From assembly GCA_031279795.1 (NCBI GenBank), contig JAITHZ010000209.1, forward strand, positions 1 to 8,523: DNA of 8,523 nucleotides. The letters run 5' to 3'. This document shows, one piece after another, positions 6,276-8,523 of the stretch. The position numbers and the translations under genes are program-made. The notes under the pieces are model-generated. The model had not been told where the DNA came from, did no database searches, and was given only the letters and a program-made list of their open reading frames with translations. The DNA is from Bacteroidales bacterium. Lineage in GTDB: Bacteria; Bacteroidota; Bacteroidia; Bacteroidales; WRGA01. Position 1 is the first letter of the stretch. The number at the start of each line of letters is the position of its first letter.

Positions 6276-7943
6276 TTATCGTGTTAATTTGCTCCGGAAT
6301 ATTCGATCATTCATTTTTATATTAAGAATGTATACACCTGTAGCAAGATGCGAAAAATCAATTCTTGATGCGTTGTATTCTACCTGTTCGAAATAGAGGA
6401 TGCGTCCGTTTATATCCGCAAGCGCGATTTGGGCTGGCTGGAGCAATTGCAGCATGAAAATCCCGTTTCCTTCAGGATGAATGGAAAATGACGAATCGTC
6501 CGGCGTTTGCTGTATGTCGGCAGTTTTTAAATGGAAAATAAAGCGCTTGATATTGATACTGCCAAACGGATAAACAGTCATCACTTGCGTTCCTTCCGTC
6601 AAAAACACTTGCGGTATTGTAGTAGTCTTAAAGTCAAGCCTGTATCCTAACGGAACCGTTACTTTTTCGATATTCACATCATCGAAAGCCAGTTGGAGTT
6701 CGCCATTTTTACTGTCGGGTGAAACGGCAATACAGTCAATATCATACCATCCGCTTTGAGTTACGTTGACAGTGTAGTTGATGTATTCGCCTGTTTCGGT
6801 TTGGGAGACAAAAAAATCATCATTCATGTAATCATAATCAATGTCTACAGATTCGCTCGGACGGTACTGACCAGGCACATTCACAGCAGTTTTGTCCCAG
6901 TAGGCAAAACCTTGTCCTCCATTGTTGTAATCTATTGCATCAATGACTCCTGCTATCGGGAATGGCCCTTCTTCCCGCCAGGGACTTCCCGCTCCTTTAG
7001 TTTGTTTGACCGGTTTTATGCGAATGTTATCGCTTTCATAAAACAGTTTGTCAACGCAAATTGACCGCAAGACATTGTTACCCGAAAGCGAACTGTTGTG
7101 ATAAAAAGCATACCATTGCCCCTTGTATTCGACGATTGAACCGTGACTTGTGTCGCAGCCTGTTGGCGACAGATACGAACCCTTGTAATCCCAAGGTCCC
7201 AGCGGGCTGTTGGATATGGCGTACAACAGCTGGTCTTGTCCCGCAACATAATTGGGCAGGTTTGGACTGTTCCCTGGATAGGAAAGGTAGTAGATGTCAC
7301 CTTTTTTATGTACCCACGCTCCTTCATGAAAATAGAGCAGCCCTGTCATTGTCTTGAGTTCCCCGTCCAGTTCAATCATATTGTCCTTGAGTTTACCTGC
7401 CTGGCAACGCCCTCCGCCACCATAGTAGAAATAGGCTTGCCCGTCGTCGTCAATAAAAACGCAGGGATCAATCATTCCTTTGGCAGGAAGGCCTTTCAGT
7501 GGTTCGTCAAGTACAGTGAAGTCCGAAGCCGGTTTTTCGCTTACGGCTATTCCTATTTTCCAGTTATCGTTCCATGGATCTTTGTCGGGATGCGGAAAAT
7601 AGAAATAGTATTTCCCGTTTTTGTAGGCACAGTCGGGCGCCCACATGAATTTTCCGCCGTTGGCCAGCGGCTGCGCCCAGGGAACGTCATTGGCTTCAAG
7701 TATTTGGCCATGGTCGGTCCAGTTCTGCATGTCGTCGGTTGAATATACATGATATTTGTCCATAAGGTCGCACTGACGAGGCGGACTGACGTCGTGCGAC
7801 GGATAAACGTACAGACGTCCGTCGTCCCAGACATGCGCCGAAGGGTCAGCTGTATAGATGTCTCTCACAAATGGATTACCCTGCCCATACGTCAGCTGCA
7901 TGATGCACAAAAGTATTGCTGAATTGATGATTGCTTTTTTCAT
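6276..7943 (-). CDS. Secreted GH43 glycosidase with CBM6/35-like module and T9SS sorting domain
   Basis: A 555-residue glycoside hydrolase of family 43, likely an alpha-L-arabinofuranosidase or beta-xylosidase. Residues 1-20 are a signal peptide (MKKAIINSAILLC..., cut likely at TYG|Q). Residues ~22-310 form the five-bladed catalytic domain. The GH43 triad is in place: Asp33 in TADPSA as base, Asp159 in MIDPCVF as pKa modulator, and Glu207 in FHEGAWV as acid; His267 in TSHGS is also typical. After a linker, residues ~331-472 form a carbohydrate-binding module of the CBM6/CBM35-like, DUF5010_C type (IDAIDYNNGGQGFAYWD, YINYTVNV, GWYDIDC). Residues ~486-555 are a T9SS type A sorting domain (FSIHPEGNG, LADINGR, LATGVYIL), so export across the outer membrane is expected. 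The start ATG overlaps the GH31 stop, and the fusion gene starts 10 bp downstream. The CBM DNA is nearly the same as in the GH43 gene at 1182-3662. The exact subfamily and substrate cannot be settled by reading. Confidence 0.95.
   Translation of the reverse strand: MKKAIINSAILLCIMQLTYGQGNPFVRDIYTADPSAHVWDDGRLYVYPSHDVSPPRQCDLMDKYHVYSTDDMQNWTDHGQILEANDVPWAQPLANGGKFMWAPDCAYKNGKYYFYFPHPDKDPWNDNWKIGIAVSEKPASDFTVLDEPLKGLPAKGMIDPCVFIDDDGQAYFYYGGGGRCQAGKLKDNMIELDGELKTMTGLLYFHEGAWVHKKGDIYYLSYPGNSPNLPNYVAGQDQLLYAISNSPLGPWDYKGSYLSPTGCDTSHGSIVEYKGQWYAFYHNSSLSGNNVLRSICVDKLFYESDNIRIKPVKQTKGAGSPWREEGPFPIAGVIDAIDYNNGGQGFAYWDKTAVNVPGQYRPSESVDIDYDYMNDDFFVSQTETGEYINYTVNVTQSGWYDIDCIAVSPDSKNGELQLAFDDVNIEKVTVPLGYRLDFKTTTIPQVFLTEGTQVMTVYPFGSINIKRFIFHLKTADIQQTPDDSSFSIHPEGNGIFMLQLLQPAQIALADINGRILYFEQVEYNASRIDFSHLATGVYILNIKMNDRIFRSKLTR
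6404..6939 (-). repeat. Duplicated CBM + partial T9SS block, copy 2
   Basis: This is the second copy of the block, inside the 555-residue GH43 gene. Nearly all differences from copy 1 are single-base. The coded change RPCESVD (copy 1) to RPSESVD (this copy) removes a Cys. The catalytic domains upstream of the two copies are from clearly different GH43 branches, so the shared block is a separate unit of exchange. Confidence 0.92.
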
Positions 7944-8523
7944 AAGTTGATAGTTATTAATTTTCCGTTATACTGAATTTCTTTTGTAGTTTTGTTTTCG
8001 CCTGCCAGTGTTATGCGGAATGTCCGTCGTTTCAACATTCCGGGAAATTCGCCCTGCCTGTCGGCGAGCGTCAGTGTTCGCGCGGCGTCATTCCACTGGA
8101 TTTTTATTATGGAAAAAATACCTTTTTCGTAAGCGTAACCGTCGTTTTCGTCTTCATATAAATCAAATTCCGCACTGGCGCCCGGATAAATGCGCAGTTC
8201 TAACCTGTCCCAGTTTTTTTCGGATGCGTATTGAACTGCTGTGCTTGACGGTATGATGGAACCTGCTTTTACATAAACCGGCATCACGTCAACAGGAACT
8301 TCCCGCTGCAGGTTTGTGCCGCCGACAATCTTTTCCTCTGTCCAGAAATCGTACCAGTCTGCACCCTCCGGCAAATAGACTGGATAACGTTGAACACGGG
8401 AAAAATCAACGCTTGACGTTTCCTTTTCGCCTCGCGCATAAAATGGTTGTGTTACAGGAACGATCAGGAACGAACGTCCGTAGAGGTATTCGTTTCCCAT
8501 GTTCCACACTTTTTTGTCATCGG
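7940..8523 (-). CDS. GH31 family glycosidase, C-terminal part (probable alpha-xylosidase), 5' end outside window
   Basis: This is the last ~194 codons of a glycoside hydrolase family 31 enzyme. The frame runs open to the window edge (it reads DDKKVWNMGNEYLYG), so the GTG at 8509 is an internal Val codon and not a start. Visible parts are the end of the catalytic barrel (NEYLYG...FLIVPVTQPF), the proximal beta-domain (YPVYLPEGADWYDFWTEE, then MPVYVKAGSIIP) and a DUF5110-like distal beta-domain (LRIYPGA, LYEDENDGYAYEKG, GEFPGMLKRRTF). The catalytic Asp residues lie upstream and cannot be checked. In GH31, the DENDGYAYEKG and FPGMLKRRTF style of C-terminus is what I associate with alpha-xylosidases acting on xyloglucan oligosaccharides. 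An alpha-glucosidase is possible. The TGA stop overlaps the ATG of the next gene (ATGA), so the two are probably co-transcribed and translationally coupled. Family assignment is firm; substrate is inferred. Confidence 0.9.
   Translation of the reverse strand, partial: DDKKVWNMGNEYLYGRSFLIVPVTQPFYARGEKETSSVDFSRVQRYPVYLPEGADWYDFWTEEKIVGGTNLQREVPVDVMPVYVKAGSIIPSSTAVQYASEKNWDRLELRIYPGASAEFDLYEDENDGYAYEKGIFSIIKIQWNDAARTLTLADRQGEFPGMLKRRTFRITLAGENKTTKEIQYNGKLITINL

Noticed and set aside
8257..8509. GTG at 8509 as the true start of a small gene
   Set aside because: The frame stays open to the window edge, and the first visible residues are internal GH31 barrel sequence.

Overview
The window looks like part of a plant-hemicellulose utilisation locus from a member of the Bacteroidota, most likely a Bacteroidales-type organism that has a type IX secretion system (T9SS). 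The reasons are the gene families (GH31, three GH43 enzymes, an SGNH/GH99-like fusion), two C-terminal T9SS type A sorting domains, signal peptides that all appear to be cut just before a Gln, and AT-rich, Shine-Dalgarno-poor gene starts. No SusC/SusD pair, regulator, RNA gene, CRISPR array or transposase is visible.

All five genes are on the minus strand and read from right to left. (1) 8523-7940: the C-terminal part of a GH31 enzyme, probably an alpha-xylosidase, cut by the window edge. (2) 7943-6276: a secreted GH43 enzyme with a CBM6/35-like module and a T9SS tail. (3) 6265-3659: an 868-residue protein that joins an SGNH esterase, an alpha/beta hydrolase and a GH71/GH99-like glycosidase. 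(4) 3662-1182: a second GH43 with F5/8-type, fibronectin-like, CBM6/35-like and T9SS modules. (5) 1127-162: a short GH43 that resembles the catalytic part of gene 2 but has no CBM or sorting tail. Junctions are tight: ATGA overlaps at 1/2 and 3/4, 10 bp at 2/3, and 54 bp at 4/5. This supports one operon whose promoter lies off the right edge.

The enzymes fit stepwise trimming of a substituted, probably acetylated, hemicellulose such as xyloglucan or arabinoxylan. GH43 enzymes remove arabinofuranosyl or xylosyl units, esterases remove acyl groups, and GH31 removes alpha-xylosyl groups. Two products carry T9SS tails, so they are expected at the cell surface or outside. The fusion protein and the short GH43 lack tails and are expected in the periplasm. 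The exact polysaccharide cannot be read from this window.

The main oddities are the three-domain fusion; a roughly 530-bp block, near-identical over about 510 bp, that encodes the CBM and part of the sorting tail in two otherwise different GH43 genes; and the left 180 bp. That last stretch holds a 7-bp tandem array that supplies the stop codon of the short GH43, followed by a perfect 22-bp inverted repeat.
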